This document shows positions 26,589 through 35,798 of a DNA stretch of 35,856 bases, piece after piece. The number at the start of each line of letters is the position of its first letter. The first letter of the stretch is position 1. Both the position numbers and the translations under genes were made by a program. The stretch comes from Succinivibrionaceae bacterium WG-1 (GTDB taxonomy: Bacteria; Pseudomonadota; Gammaproteobacteria; Enterobacterales; Succinivibrionaceae), in assembly GCA_000222855.1 (NCBI GenBank), contig GL995195.1:29485-65340 (forward strand). Reading direction: 5' to 3'. The notes below the pieces were generated by a model, which worked only from the letters and a program-made list of their open reading frames with translations, was not told the origin of the DNA and searched no databases.

Positions 26589-26615
26589 ATTTTAATAAAA
26601 AAGGTTTTATGTCAA
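26589..26615 (-). promoter_or_regulatory. Putative promoter of the tRNA-Arg/tRNA-Leu unit
   Basis: Minus strand: a perfect TTGACA (26615-26610) and TAAAAT (26594-26589) with a 15-base spacer, shorter than ideal. The transcript start would be a few bases before the tRNA-Arg 5' end. Confidence 0.5.
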
Positions 26616-26641
26616 GTGAATAAAATTATACTTTGATATAA

Positions 26642-26671
26642 AAAAACGAGAAGATAAATCTTCTCGTTTTT
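26642..26671. terminator. Terminator of acrAB
   Basis: AAAAACGAGAAGA (26642-26654) pairs with TCTTCTCGTTTTT (26659-26671). It lies just after the acrB stop on the minus strand, with T tails in both directions. Confidence 0.9.
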
Positions 26672-26698
26672 ATTTCTTTAGTTTAAAAATTTACATTC

Positions 26699-29600
26699 TT
26701 AAGCTTGATTAAGTTTTGCTTTCTCTGCTTTTGGAATGTATTTAGTAAAATATCTCATTACTAATACAAAGAATACCGGAACAAAGAATACCGCTAAAAC
26801 TGTTGCAGATAACATACCGCCGATTACGCAAATACCAATTTCGTTACGACCTGCTGCACCTGCACCTGTACTTATAGCTAAAGGTAATACCCCTAATATA
26901 AATGCCATAGATGTCATTATTATTGGACGTAAACGGATATGGGCAGCTTGAACTACAGATTCTGTTAAGCCTTGTCCCTTATCATATAATTCTTTTGCGA
27001 ATTCTACGATAAGAATTGCGTTCTTAGCAGATAAACCTACAGTTGTTAATAAGCCTACTTGGAAATAAACGTCATTTTCTAATGGGTCTGTCCAAGCTAA
27101 TAACCAAGGGAATACTTGAGTAATATATGCAGCACCTACTGCACCAATAATACCTAATGGTACTACTAACATTACCGCAAATGGAATACTCCAACTTTCG
27201 TATAATGCAGCTAAGCATAGGAATACGAATAATAGTGATACCGCATATAAGGTACCAGCTTGAGCTCCAGCTTGCTTTTCTTGGAATGAAACACCATGCC
27301 ATGATAAGCTATAGTTACCATCAAGATTATTTACAATTTCTTCCATTGCATCCATTGCTTGACCTGTTGAAATACCAGGTTGAGCTTCACCATTAAGCTG
27401 AACAGCAGGTAAACCATTAAATCTTTCAAGACGTGGAGAACCGTAAGTCCAATTTAAAGATGCAAATGAAGGGAATGGTACTAACTTACCTTGAGCATTA
27501 CGAACATACCATTTATTAAAGTCTTGTTCATTCATACGCGCATAAGGTTCTGCTTGTACATATACCTTTTTGATACGATTGTTATGAATGAAGTCATCAG
27601 TATATGCAGAACCCCACGCTGTAGAAAGAGTAGTGTTGATGTCTGAAATACTTAAACTTTGTGAAATAGCTTTTTCGTAATCAAGTTGTACTTTGAGCAT
27701 AGGAGTATCATCCATACCATTAGCACGAACTTTAGTTAGTATAGAGCTATATTTTTGATCAGATGTTTGCTTGATTGCTGCATTACGAGCATTCATCAAA
27801 GCTTCATGTCCAGCTGCTTCTTGGTCTTGAATATAGAGGTCAAAACCAGATGCTGTACCTAATTCAGGAATTGCAGGTAAGTTAAATGGAATAACTAGAC
27901 CTTCTCTAATGCCAAGTAAAGCAGGGAAAGAACGAGCTACAATGTTTTTAACGTGTTGTCCTGCTCCTTTTCTTTCTGACCAATCCTTTAACTTAATAAA
28001 AGACATACCAGCATTTTGACCGGCACCAGCAAATGAGAAGCCTGCAATTGTCATTACAGATTCAATATTTTGAGCTTCATTCTTCTCAAAATATGTTCTC
28101 ATTTTTTCAAGCACTTCATTAGTTCTTGCAATAGTGGCACCAGATGGTAACTGTACCATTACCATTAACACCCCTTGGTCTTCTTCTGGTAGGAATGAAG
28201 ATGGAATTCTTACGAACATGAAAGCGATAGTTAGGCAGATACCGATATATATCACAACATATAAGAATATAGTTTTAACTACGTATCTTACGAATTTTAC
28301 ATATGTATCAGTAAACCATTTGAAGCTCTTATTAAATATAGCAAAGAACTTTGATAAAACTAATTTATGGAAGCCATCTGCAATCGCATCTTTTAGTTTT
28401 AAGAATAGACCAATGAGTCCACGGTAATTAGTTTCTTTATAGCCTTCTGGTTTTAAAATTGTGGCACAAAGAGCAGGTGTTAAAGTTAACGCAACAACTA
28501 CAGATAATAACATTGCTGATACAATTGTAATTGAGAATTGACGATAAATAACCCCAGTTGAACCACCGAAGAATGCCATAGGAATAAATACAGCTGCTAA
28601 TACTAATGCAATACCTATCAATGCACCTGTAATTTGATCCATTGATTTTCTTGTAGCTTCTAAAGCTGAGAGGTTTTCTTCGTGCATGATACGTTCTACG
28701 TTTTCAACAACCACAATGGCGTCGTCCACAAGAAGACCTATCGCAAGTACCAAGCCGAACATAGTTAATGTATTTATAGAGAAATTTAATGCAGACATAA
28801 TACCAAAGGTACCTAGTAACACTACAGGTACAGCAATTGTTGGAATTAATGTTGCACGGAAATTTTGAAGGAATAAATACATAACGAAGAACACCAAGAT
28901 GATTGCTTCGAATAATGTATGAACTACTTCAGAAATAGATACTTGAATGAAAGGAGTGGTATCAAATGGAATAACATAACTCATACCTTTAGGGAAGTAT
29001 TGAGATAATCTATCCATTTCTTTCTTTACATTTTCTGCAGTACCTAAAGCGTTAGCACCTGTTGCCAAACGAATAGCAATACCAGAAGTTGGTTTACCAT
29101 TGTAATTAGCATCAAAGTTATAATTTTCATTACCTAAGATAATTCTTGCTACATCTTTAAGTAGAACTTTTGTACCGTCTTCATTCATTCTAATTACAAT
29201 GTTTTCAAACTGTTCAATGTTATTTAAACGAGTTTGACCTGAAATTGTGTATGAATAAACTTGACCTTCTACAACTGGAGCAGAACCTAAAGCACCATAT
29301 GTAATCTGAGCATTTTGAGCCTTAATAGCAGCAAGAATTTCAGGAACTGTTAAGTTTACATGGTTTAGTTTATCAGGATCGATCCATATTCTCATTGCAT
29401 ATTGAGAACCGAATACTTGAATATCACCTACACCTTGTAATCTACTAAGTGGTTCTTGGATATTAGCAATTGCATAGTCAGAAATATCAATTTGTTTAAA
29501 ATTAGGATTATCTGATACAAAACCAATAACCATTAAGAAACTGTTAGTACTTTTCTTAACATTGATACCATTTTGTTGTACCACTGTTGGTAATTGAGAT

Positions 29601-29944
29601 TGAGCTTGTTGTAATTTGTTTTGAACCTGTACTTGAGCAATATCAGGGTTAGTACCTGGTTCAAAAGTGATTTCAATTTGTGAATTACCGTATGAATCAG
29701 ATGTTGATGACATATACATATAGCCATCAAGACCAATCATATTTTGTTCAATAATTTTGGTAATAGTATCTTCTACAGTTTGAGCATTAGCACCAGGATA
29801 TGTTGCACTAATTGAAACAGATGGAGGTGCAATTGTTGGATACTGTGATACTGGCAGAGTATTTACTGCAAGTAAACCAACAAGCATGATTACAATGGAT
29901 ATAACCCATGCAAATATTGGTCTATCTATAAAAAAACGAGCCAT
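26699..29944 (-). CDS. acrB: RND multidrug efflux transporter AcrB-like
   Basis: AcrB-type RND transporter, 1081 aa (E. coli AcrB 1049), a trimeric proton-driven drug pump in the inner membrane. It opens '[20 protein letters not shown]', the invariant RND start. The first periplasmic part has '[17 protein letters not shown]'; TM4 carries the paired Asp of the proton relay in '[18 protein letters not shown]', and the partner Lys is in '[16 protein letters not shown]'. The drug-binding domain shows '[15 protein letters not shown]' and '[16 protein letters not shown]'. A somewhat longer central loop after TM6 accounts for the extra length. acrA lies 15 bases upstream. An outer-membrane partner (TolC type) is not in the window. 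Substrate range cannot be read. Confidence 0.95.
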   Translation of the reverse strand: MARFFIDRPIFAWVISIVIMLVGLLAVNTLPVSQYPTIAPPSVSISATYPGANAQTVEDTITKIIEQNMIGLDGYMYMSSTSDSYGNSQIEITFEPGTNPDIAQVQVQNKLQQAQSQLPTVVQQNGINVKKSTNSFLMVIGFVSDNPNFKQIDISDYAIANIQEPLSRLQGVGDIQVFGSQYAMRIWIDPDKLNHVNLTVPEILAAIKAQNAQITYGALGSAPVVEGQVYSYTISGQTRLNNIEQFENIVIRMNEDGTKVLLKDVARIILGNENYNFDANYNGKPTSGIAIRLATGANALGTAENVKKEMDRLSQYFPKGMSYVIPFDTTPFIQVSISEVVHTLFEAIILVFFVMYLFLQNFRATLIPTIAVPVVLLGTFGIMSALNFSINTLTMFGLVLAIGLLVDDAIVVVENVERIMHEENLSALEATRKSMDQITGALIGIALVLAAVFIPMAFFGGSTGVIYRQFSITIVSAMLLSVVVALTLTPALCATILKPEGYKETNYRGLIGLFLKLKDAIADGFHKLVLSKFFAIFNKSFKWFTDTYVKFVRYVVKTIFLYVVIYIGICLTIAFMFVRIPSSFLPEEDQGVLMVMVQLPSGATIARTNEVLEKMRTYFEKNEAQNIESVMTIAGFSFAGAGQNAGMSFIKLKDWSERKGAGQHVKNIVARSFPALLGIREGLVIPFNLPAIPELGTASGFDLYIQDQEAAGHEALMNARNAAIKQTSDQKYSSILTKVRANGMDDTPMLKVQLDYEKAISQSLSISDINTTLSTAWGSAYTDDFIHNNRIKKVYVQAEPYARMNEQDFNKWYVRNAQGKLVPFPSFASLNWTYGSPRLERFNGLPAVQLNGEAQPGISTGQAMDAMEEIVNNLDGNYSLSWHGVSFQEKQAGAQAGTLYAVSLLFVFLCLAALYESWSIPFAVMLVVPLGIIGAVGAAYITQVFPWLLAWTDPLENDVYFQVGLLTTVGLSAKNAILIVEFAKELYDKGQGLTESVVQAAHIRLRPIIMTSMAFILGVLPLAISTGAGAAGRNEIGICVIGGMLSATVLAVFFVPVFFVLVMRYFTKYIPKAEKAKLNQA

Positions 29945-29959
29945 TTTTCAGAAAATCTC

Positions 29960-31138
29960 CTATTCTGCTTTTGTTTGGTCGCTAGAAGTTGTTGCTTCAA
30001 TCGGACTAATTGGAGCACCTGGACCAATCTTTTGAAGATTAGAAGTAATAACTTTATCGCCAGCTTTTACGCCAGATTTGATAATGTATTTATTGCCAAT
30101 TTCTCCACTAGTTTCTATAACTTTCATACCTACGCAGTATTGTACATTAGGAGGACAATTTTGGTTTTCTACTGTATATACAATAGAAGTACCATTGGTT
30201 TGACGAGTTACTGCAACTTGTGGAATAGTGATAGCGTCTTTTTGGATACCTTCTTTGATTGTCGCTTTTACGTACATTCCTGGTAATAAAATATGATTTG
30301 GATTTGCCACGTTTACGCGAACTGTAAGCATACCTGTACTTTGATCAACATTTACTTCAGAAAATTCAAGTTTGCCTTTTTCACTAAATTCTTCACCATT
30401 TTCAAAGAAAATGCTTGCTTGTTGACCATCAGAATTTGGATCAAAAGAACCATTTAGGATATTTTTCTTTAGTTGTAAATGGTCAGATACAGATTGTCCT
30501 AAATCTACATACATAGGATCTAGTTGTTGGATTGTTGCTAATTGTTGCGCTTGTCCTGTTGTTACTAAAGCGCCTTCAGTTACACTAGATCTACCAATTG
30601 TTCCTGTGATTGGAGCGTAAACCTTAGTATAGTTTAGATTTATTTGAGCTGTTTTTACAACTGCTTGAGCAACTAAAACAGATGCTTCTGCTGCTTTGAA
30701 GTTTGCTTCAGCATCATCATAATCTTGTTTACTGATGGCATTAGTTTCTACTAGCTTTTGATATCTATTATAACGAACTTTGGCAGTGTAAAGATTGGCG
30801 TTAGCTTTTGCTAATTCTGCTTTTGCACTTTGAAGTTGAGCTTCATATATAGCTGGATCTATTTGATATAACTGTTGACCTTCTTGAACAATTGATCCTT
30901 CTGTAAACATACGCTTTAAGATAACACCTGAAACCTGAGGTCTTACTTCTGCAGTTTTTACGGCTGTTGTTCTACCTGTTAAAGTAGAATATACAGGAAC
31001 TTCTTCTGTTTGTGCTACAGCAAAGTCTACTGCTGAAGGTGGCATTTGTCCGCGTCCTTGTTGCGCGTCATCTCCACAAGCCATAAGCCCCATGCTCATT
31101 GTTAGGCTTGCTAAAGCAATCGTTAATTTTTTTTGCAT
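29960..31138 (-). CDS. acrA: RND efflux periplasmic adaptor AcrA-like
   Basis: Membrane-fusion protein, 392 aa, linking AcrB to an outer-membrane channel. The signal ends in lipobox 'LMAC', so it is a lipoprotein. Then come the barrel-sandwich 'AEVRPQVSGVILKRMFTEGS', a helical hairpin with 'AKAELAKANANLYTAKVRYNR' split around residues 100-170, the lipoyl-like 'YAPITGTIGRSSVTEGALV', the beta-barrel and the C-terminal proximal domain 'GVKAGDKVITSNLQKIGPG'. It is first in the acrAB operon and its promoter overlaps an AcrR-type operator. Confidence 0.95.
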   Translation of the reverse strand: MQKKLTIALASLTMSMGLMACGDDAQQGRGQMPPSAVDFAVAQTEEVPVYSTLTGRTTAVKTAEVRPQVSGVILKRMFTEGSIVQEGQQLYQIDPAIYEAQLQSAKAELAKANANLYTAKVRYNRYQKLVETNAISKQDYDDAEANFKAAEASVLVAQAVVKTAQINLNYTKVYAPITGTIGRSSVTEGALVTTGQAQQLATIQQLDPMYVDLGQSVSDHLQLKKNILNGSFDPNSDGQQASIFFENGEEFSEKGKLEFSEVNVDQSTGMLTVRVNVANPNHILLPGMYVKATIKEGIQKDAITIPQVAVTRQTNGTSIVYTVENQNCPPNVQYCVGMKVIETSGEIGNKYIIKSGVKAGDKVITSNLQKIGPGAPISPIEATTSSDQTKAE

Positions 31139-31233
31139 TTATTGCTCCCAAATAAACCAACTAAATATTTAATATCGTTAAGCAATATTGTTATTGTTGA
31201 TTTTTAAAATACAAATTTATTAATACATCTAAG

Positions 31234-31262
31234 ATTATATACATACAAACACGAATGTATAA
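31234..31262 (-). promoter_or_regulatory. acrAB promoter overlapping an AcrR-like operator
   Basis: Minus strand: TATAAT at 31239-31234 and a weak -35 TTATAC at 31262-31257, with 17 bases between. The imperfect palindrome CATACAAACACGAATGTAT (31242-31260) covers the spacer and part of the -35. It resembles the known E. coli AcrR box (arms ATACA/TGTAT), so a repressor bound here would block RNA polymerase. Confidence 0.65.
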
Positions 31263-31390
31263 GTAAAATAATTTTAAAAATGAAAATATTTTTGTTGAAA
31301 AGTTTTATTTTTAACACTTTTCACAAAATTGTAGGTAAATGGACTAAATATTTTCTTTGTTTTTCAAAAAAAATTTTTGAAAAATATATA

Positions 31391-31410
31391 CATACATTCA
31401 TGAATGTATG
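31391..31410. promoter_or_regulatory. AcrR-like operator in front of acrR
   Basis: CATACATTCATGAATGTATG is a perfect 20-base inverted repeat, close to the E. coli AcrR box (TACATACATTTGTGAATGTATGTA region). It lies 50 bases before the acrR start, so acrR is probably autoregulated. It is about 150 bases from the acrAB operator in the 321-base gap 31139-31459, which holds no gene. Confidence 0.75.
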
Positions 31411-31459
31411 ATATTTTAATAATAAATTTTCAAATGTAAATGACTTCAAAGGTTGAATT

Positions 31460-32089
31460 ATGGTTAGAAGAACTAGAGAAGATGCTCAAAAAACAAAAGA
31501 ACATATACTAAATGTTGCAAAAACCTTATTTTGTGAAAATGGTTATGAAAAGACCAACTTGAGTTATATCGCTGAAAAAGCAGGAGTTACTCGAGGAGCT
31601 ATTTATTGGCATTTTGAGAATAAAGATGAACTTTTTATGGAATTGTGGAAATATCTAGTTAGAAAAGAGGATAATTTTTTTGAAGAATTTATAAATCTAA
31701 AAATAGACCATGTTTCCGTTTTGAATCAATTTGAAAGTTGGTTAAGTTCTTTTAAAAACAATTTTAATAATGAGGAAAACGTTGTTTTTTTCAAAATTTT
31801 GGATAGTTTAACCAAAACCAACAATGCATCAGAGAGAGTAAAACAGTTAATTTTAGAGGAAAGTAATTCATTTATTGAGAAAATTAAGATGTTTATCCAG
31901 ATTGCTAAGAACAATGGTGAACTTCCAATAGATTTAGACGTTGAACTTGCTGGAAACTATGTGTTTTCCGTAATTCACGGTTATTTTCATTCTTATATCT
32001 ATGGATTAACCAAAGATGTAGGGAAGTGTTGGGATAAGATAGTAAAGCTTGTTATGAGTAATTTAAATTCAGATTATTTTTCTAATTAA
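31460..32089 (+). CDS. acrR: TetR-family repressor AcrR-like
   Basis: TetR-family regulator, 209 aa. The N-terminal DNA-binding domain 'TKEHILNVAKTLFCENGYEK' is followed by the helix-turn-helix 'LSYIAEKAGVTRGAIYWHFENK', which matches AcrR nearly residue for residue. The C-terminal ligand-binding part is divergent, as usual. It is transcribed away from acrAB, with two AcrR-type palindromes between, supporting repression of both transcripts and release by drugs or other ligands. Confidence 0.88.
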   Translation: MVRRTREDAQKTKEHILNVAKTLFCENGYEKTNLSYIAEKAGVTRGAIYWHFENKDELFMELWKYLVRKEDNFFEEFINLKIDHVSVLNQFESWLSSFKNNFNNEENVVFFKILDSLTKTNNASERVKQLILEESNSFIEKIKMFIQIAKNNGELPIDLDVELAGNYVFSVIHGYFHSYIYGLTKDVGKCWDKIVKLVMSNLNSDYFSN

Positions 32090-32157
32090 ATATTACAAGT
32101 GTTACATAGTTTTTTTTTATGATGAGTAAAAAAAATATTTTGATGTTTAGTTAAAAG

Positions 32158-32186
32158 TTGAGAATTTTTTTTGTTATATTTATAAT
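32158..32186 (+). promoter_or_regulatory. ompA promoter
   Basis: TTGAGA (32158-32163), a 17-base T-rich spacer and a perfect TATAAT (32181-32186), about 62 bases before the start of the ompA leader's coding region. A long leader with AGAAGAGA before the ATG follows. Confidence 0.85.
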
Positions 32187-32255
32187 GCATTGCAGTAAGG
32201 TTTGGAAAAACCTGTCTATTAAATAAAAATTAATATTACAGTAAGAAGAGATATT

Positions 32256-33302
32256 ATGAAAAAGTCTTTATTAACAGTTGCTTTAACAAGTGCAATCGTT
32301 TTAGCTAATACAACTTTTGCTGCAGAAGCAGAAACTGCTTATGTTGGTTTAAAAGCTGGTTGGTCTCACGTTGAATCTCACTCAGGCCGTAATTTAGGTA
32401 CAGTTCATTTAGTAAAGAGAAACAATTGGTCATACGGTGGTTATGTTGGTTATAACTTCTTCTCTTTCTTAGGTGCTGAATTAGGCTATGGCTACTATGG
32501 TAAGTTCAAGAACTCAGGTGTTTACAATGGTCAAAAGGCTAGACACTTCTCTGTTCACGGTGCTTCACTTGCTTTAATCCCATCTATTCAATTAAATGAC
32601 ACTGATGACATCTTCTTCAAGTTAGGTGCAATTATGCCTAACGTTCATGACAAGAAGCGTGATAGCACTGCAACTAAGACTTCTCCATTACTTGGTGTAG
32701 GTACTCGTGTTGCATTTGGTGATTTCCGTGTTCGTTTAGAATACGAATTTGCTCATAAGATCGCTAAGGCTTCTAAGTTTGGTTATGCTCCAGACTTACA
32801 CAACTTCTCAGTTGGTCTTGAATATGTATTCGGTGGTGCTGAACCTGCTCCAGTTGTAGAACCAGCTCCTGTAGTTGTAGAACCACAAACTGTAGTTGTT
32901 AACAAGCAAATTACTTTAAATTCAACTGCATTATTTGATTTCGGTAAGGCTACTTTATCTCCTGCAGGTAAGGAAAGCGTTGCTAACGTTTCTAACGAAA
33001 TCAACTCTAACAACTTAAAAGACGTTAAGATCGTAGTTGAAGGTCACACTGACCGTATCGGTTCTGCTAAGTACAATCAACAATTATCTGAAAAGCGTGC
33101 TCAAGCAGTTGCTAATGCATTCGTTGAAAATGGTGTTGCACCAGATTCAGTTTCAGCAGTAGGTTACGGTAAGACTAAGCCTGTTACTGGTTCAGAATGT
33201 GACAATATCAAGGCTAAGAAGAAGTTAGTTGAATGTTTAGCTCCAGATCGTCGTGTAGAAGTTAAATTCGAAGGCGTTAAAGAAGTTACTGAAACTAAGT
33301 AA
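32256..33302 (+). CDS. ompA: Outer-membrane protein OmpA
   Basis: OmpA-type protein, 348 aa. Signal peptide of about 22 residues ending 'TTFA'. The N-terminal eight-strand barrel starts 'AYVGLKAGWSHV' and includes 'NWSYGGYVGYNFFSFLGAELGYG'. A Pro/Val/Ala linker 'EPAPVVEPAPVVVEP' leads to the peptidoglycan-binding domain, with 'ALFDFGKATLSPAGKE', 'IVVEGHTDRIGSAKYNQQLS' and 'LSEKRAQAVANAFVENG'; the Asp and Arg that hold diaminopimelate are present. It ends with a Cys-containing loop and 'CLAPDRRVEVKFEGV', as in gammaproteobacterial OmpA. Codon use is strongly biased (AAG, AAC, TTC over AAA, AAT, TTT), unlike its neighbours, marking very high expression. Strong promoter and terminator flank it. 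Confidence 0.95.
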   Translation: MKKSLLTVALTSAIVLANTTFAAEAETAYVGLKAGWSHVESHSGRNLGTVHLVKRNNWSYGGYVGYNFFSFLGAELGYGYYGKFKNSGVYNGQKARHFSVHGASLALIPSIQLNDTDDIFFKLGAIMPNVHDKKRDSTATKTSPLLGVGTRVAFGDFRVRLEYEFAHKIAKASKFGYAPDLHNFSVGLEYVFGGAEPAPVVEPAPVVVEPQTVVVNKQITLNSTALFDFGKATLSPAGKESVANVSNEINSNNLKDVKIVVEGHTDRIGSAKYNQQLSEKRAQAVANAFVENGVAPDSVSAVGYGKTKPVTGSECDNIKAKKKLVECLAPDRRVEVKFEGVKEVTETK

Positions 33303-33338
33303 TTTTAGTCTAGATAATAGTACAAAATAAAAAGAAAA

Positions 33339-33369
33339 GGGCTAACATATAGATGTTGGCTCTTTTTTT
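33339..33369 (+). terminator. ompA terminator
   Basis: GGGCTAACAT (33339-33348) pairs with ATGTTGGCTC (33353-33362) with two G-U pairs, followed by seven Ts. It covers the first ATG of the downstream open frame, so that ATG is not a real start. Confidence 0.85.
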
Positions 33370-33388
33370 ATTTAGGAGAAAATTGTTT

Positions 33389-34306
33389 ATGCCATATATA
33401 ATGAAAGCAACATATGACAAAGTAAGGGCAATTATTTTTAATTGGCCATGTAAATCGAAATTAAATAGTGAACAATCATTGGTAGATTTACAAAAAGAGT
33501 TTGCTAAATTATGTATGTCAGCCTCAATGACTGTTCCTGTATTTGTTTTGGTTCCCAAAGAAGATTATGAACGTGCAAATTTTATAATTCCGCACCATGT
33601 AAATCTAATTCCGTTTGATAAAGATCTTAAAAGTAAAAATATAAATGATTTTGCACCATTGATAGTTAGAAATTCTTTAACTCAAGAATTGTGTTTATTA
33701 TTGAATGATAGTCAACAAGATAAAGATTATGGTTCACAATTGTTATCAACATTTTTAAGTAATCAATATTCTGCAAAGATTCAAAATATAGATTTTAATT
33801 TATCTAATGATGATTTTATTTTAGATAACAAAGGTTTATTTATAGGATTAAAACATAAGATATTAAATAATAATTCTCATTTGACTCAAGATGCTTTAGA
33901 AGGGCAAATAAAGCAATATTTAGGGGTATCCAAATTTATTTGGATAGATATGCCTAAAATTATAAATTTACGTTCTATTTGTGATTTTATTGCTGATAAC
34001 TGTATTTTATTGTTACATAAAAGTCATTCTATCAAAGATATCGTTAATTTATTAGAAACATCATGTAATGTTAATAATGAACCTATTGAAATTGTGGATA
34101 TTGTTAATGAGATTTTTAATGAAAATTTATCATTTTTGCAATTGAATGAAAATGTATTGATAAACCTAAAAGGTGGCATAGAAGATAATGAAACCTTAAT
34201 GGTTTTGCAACAGAAATTTGCTGAAAAGAATATTATAGGTGTTGATAGTATATTCTTAGATGATGAAAAAAATAATTTGCAAGAATGGGGCTTAAAAATT
34301 CATTAA
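33389..34306 (+). CDS. Degenerate agmatine-deiminase-like protein
   Basis: 305 aa from the ATG at 33389, which has TAGGAGA at good distance; the earlier ATG at 33353 lies inside the ompA terminator. Parts match the agmatine/peptidylarginine deiminase family (PAD_porph): 'AIIFNWPCKS' near the start, 'NDDFILDNKGLFIGLKHKIL', then 'LTQDALEGQIKQYLGVSKFIWID', and 'LNENVLINLKGG..DNETLMVLQQKF' near the end. In active enzymes the middle block carries 'EGG', 'NRN' and 'DTDGHxD' and the C-terminus carries the catalytic 'GGxxHC'. Here these are 'NLSND', 'NNNSH', 'NLRSICDF' and 'WGLKIH-stop': the acidic and His residues are gone, and the protein stops just before where the catalytic Cys would be. A terminator follows at once. 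Full-length frame but probably no deiminase activity. Family placement is by eye. Confidence 0.55.
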   Translation: MPYIMKATYDKVRAIIFNWPCKSKLNSEQSLVDLQKEFAKLCMSASMTVPVFVLVPKEDYERANFIIPHHVNLIPFDKDLKSKNINDFAPLIVRNSLTQELCLLLNDSQQDKDYGSQLLSTFLSNQYSAKIQNIDFNLSNDDFILDNKGLFIGLKHKILNNNSHLTQDALEGQIKQYLGVSKFIWIDMPKIINLRSICDFIADNCILLLHKSHSIKDIVNLLETSCNVNNEPIEIVDIVNEIFNENLSFLQLNENVLINLKGGIEDNETLMVLQQKFAEKNIIGVDSIFLDDEKNNLQEWGLKIH

Positions 34307-34307
34307 A

Positions 34308-34338
34308 AAATATGCAAGTTTTGTAAACTTGCATATTT
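34308..34338. terminator. Bidirectional terminator between the deiminase-like and CobW genes
   Basis: AAATATGCAAGTTT and AAACTTGCATATTT form a perfect stem around a 3-base loop, between two convergent genes. Confidence 0.88.
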
Positions 34339-34354
34339 CTATTTTTACGAAGAT

Positions 34355-35446
34355 TTAAATAATATCTACTTCAGATTCGTTATCTTCTTCATTTAAGAAT
34401 CTGATATTGAATTTAAGCATTTCTTCTACTTGTTTAATTATCTTTGGGGATACTATTACCACAATTTCTGTAAATGGTTTTTCGGTATCCCATTCTGCTT
34501 GGTTAGTAATAGGGTAACATTCACCACAAACCCCATGAATAATGAATGGATATCCTTCACCAAAATCAAAGATACCTTTCATTCTTAAGATTGCAGTGCC
34601 AAATTGTTGATTAATTAAATCAAAAGCTCTAATAACACTAATTCTATTTAAAGGTTTATCATAATGTAAACTTACAGTTTCATAATTTGAGTGAGTTTTA
34701 AAAGTCTTTGATGCAAGATTGGTGATTTTAGTTGGTGCAAAATTAGATGCTAATTTGATTTCGCCTCTCTTACTATTAATCCATTTTAAAACTGTGGATA
34801 AGTCTTTTGGAGTGTCAAACACATCATAGTTTAAGAAAGCTTCGAAAGGTGTTTCGGTATTGCTTGCTGTGTAAAGTACAGCTTCAGGATTTAAAGTATG
34901 AGCTGTTGCAAGTAATTCTTCTTTAGCTTCTTCTGAAATTCTATCAGTTTTGCTAAGAATAATTCTATCTGCCATACCAATCTGTTTTACAGCTTCATAA
35001 TTCTTTGATAATTCTTCTTTGCCGTTTACACCGTCAAGAACTGTAATAGTCCCTGCAAAACTATAAGCATATTCAATATCTAAATTATTAAATAATAAAT
35101 TAATTACTGGAGCAGGATCGGCAATACCTGTAGTTTCAATAATAACTCTAGAAGTATTTAATTCACCTTGAGCATTAAGTTCGCTTAAGTATAGTAATAC
35201 GTTTTGTAAACCATCTTGTAAGCTACAACAAATGCATCCTGAATCTAATAGTACTACAGGATTATCTGTACTAATTAACTTTTGATCAATACCAATTTCA
35301 CCAACTTCATTGATTATTAATGCAGTGCCCTTCATTCGTGGATCATTAATAATTTTGTTTAAAATTGTAGTTTTACCACTACCTAAGAAGCCTGTTAATA
35401 ATTGAATTGGTATCTGTTTTAAAATGTTATCTTCTGTATCTGACAT
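34355..35446 (-). CDS. CobW/YjiA-family G3E GTPase (metal chaperone type)
   Basis: 363 aa, a G3E-family GTPase; relatives deliver zinc, cobalt or nickel to target enzymes. The P-loop is 'LLTGFLGSGKTTILNKI', followed by 'LIINEVGEIGIDQKLI', the metal-binding 'CICCSL' motif (Cys-x-Cys-Cys) and the switch motif 'ETTGIADPAPV'. The base-specificity part is 'RIILSKTDRI'. The C-terminal CobW domain carries 'LRMKGIFDFGEGYPFIIHGV', including His and Cys residues. The C-terminal tail is acidic. The metal or client is not apparent; no Zur box is visible. The small acidic gene just upstream (16 bases) is likely in the same operon. Confidence 0.88.
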   Translation of the reverse strand: MSDTEDNILKQIPIQLLTGFLGSGKTTILNKIINDPRMKGTALIINEVGEIGIDQKLISTDNPVVLLDSGCICCSLQDGLQNVLLYLSELNAQGELNTSRVIIETTGIADPAPVINLLFNNLDIEYAYSFAGTITVLDGVNGKEELSKNYEAVKQIGMADRIILSKTDRISEEAKEELLATAHTLNPEAVLYTASNTETPFEAFLNYDVFDTPKDLSTVLKWINSKRGEIKLASNFAPTKITNLASKTFKTHSNYETVSLHYDKPLNRISVIRAFDLINQQFGTAILRMKGIFDFGEGYPFIIHGVCGECYPITNQAEWDTEKPFTEIVVIVSPKIIKQVEEMLKFNIRFLNEEDNESEVDII

Positions 35447-35462
35447 ATTTTTTCCTTTTTAT

Positions 35463-35798
35463 TTATTTTTTGTGGTCCTGTTTGTTTTTGTCTTTGTCTA
35501 CTTCATTATCATAAACAGGAGGTTGATAAAATTGACTGTAATCAAATTCATCATCATCTTCTTCGTCATCTTCGGTTAAAGGTTTTCCATCTTCATCAAT
35601 TGGAAAACCATCTTCATTAAATATAACGTTATTTTCCCAATATCCGTTTTCATCTTCATATCTGAAACTATCGCCGAATTCACCTCTCGCAGTTTCATCT
35701 ATTTCTTCTTCTAAATCAATGTCTTCATCATCATAATCTTGATTATGAGTATATAAACCTTTATTTCGTAAGTTTTTTATTTTTGATTGAACGGTCAT
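35463..35798 (-). CDS. Small highly acidic protein, unknown function
   Basis: 111 aa, dominated by Asp and Glu: 'DYDDEDIDLEEEIDE' and 'EDDEEDDDEFDYSQFYQ', with a Gly/Phe/Pro/Asp repeat 'GFPIDEDGKPL' in the middle. The N-terminus 'MTVQSKIKNLRNKGLYTHNQ' is basic. No signal peptide or membrane segment. I do not recognise the family. Position 16 bases upstream of a CobW-type GTPase suggests a link to metal delivery, but that is a guess from context. Confidence 0.6.
   Translation of the reverse strand: MTVQSKIKNLRNKGLYTHNQDYDDEDIDLEEEIDETARGEFGDSFRYEDENGYWENNVIFNEDGFPIDEDGKPLTEDDEEDDDEFDYSQFYQPPVYDNEVDKDKNKQDHKK

Noticed and set aside
27072-27302. Several open frames inside acrB, yidC, gyrB and other genes on the opposite or shifted frames
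   Set aside because: They are shadows of real genes: no family resemblance, no ribosome-binding sites, and amino-acid composition that mirrors the coding strand.
33353-33388. Upstream ATG for the deiminase-like gene
   Set aside because: It falls in the 3' arm of the ompA terminator and has no ribosome-binding site, while the ATG at 33389 has TAGGAGA in front and fits the family start.
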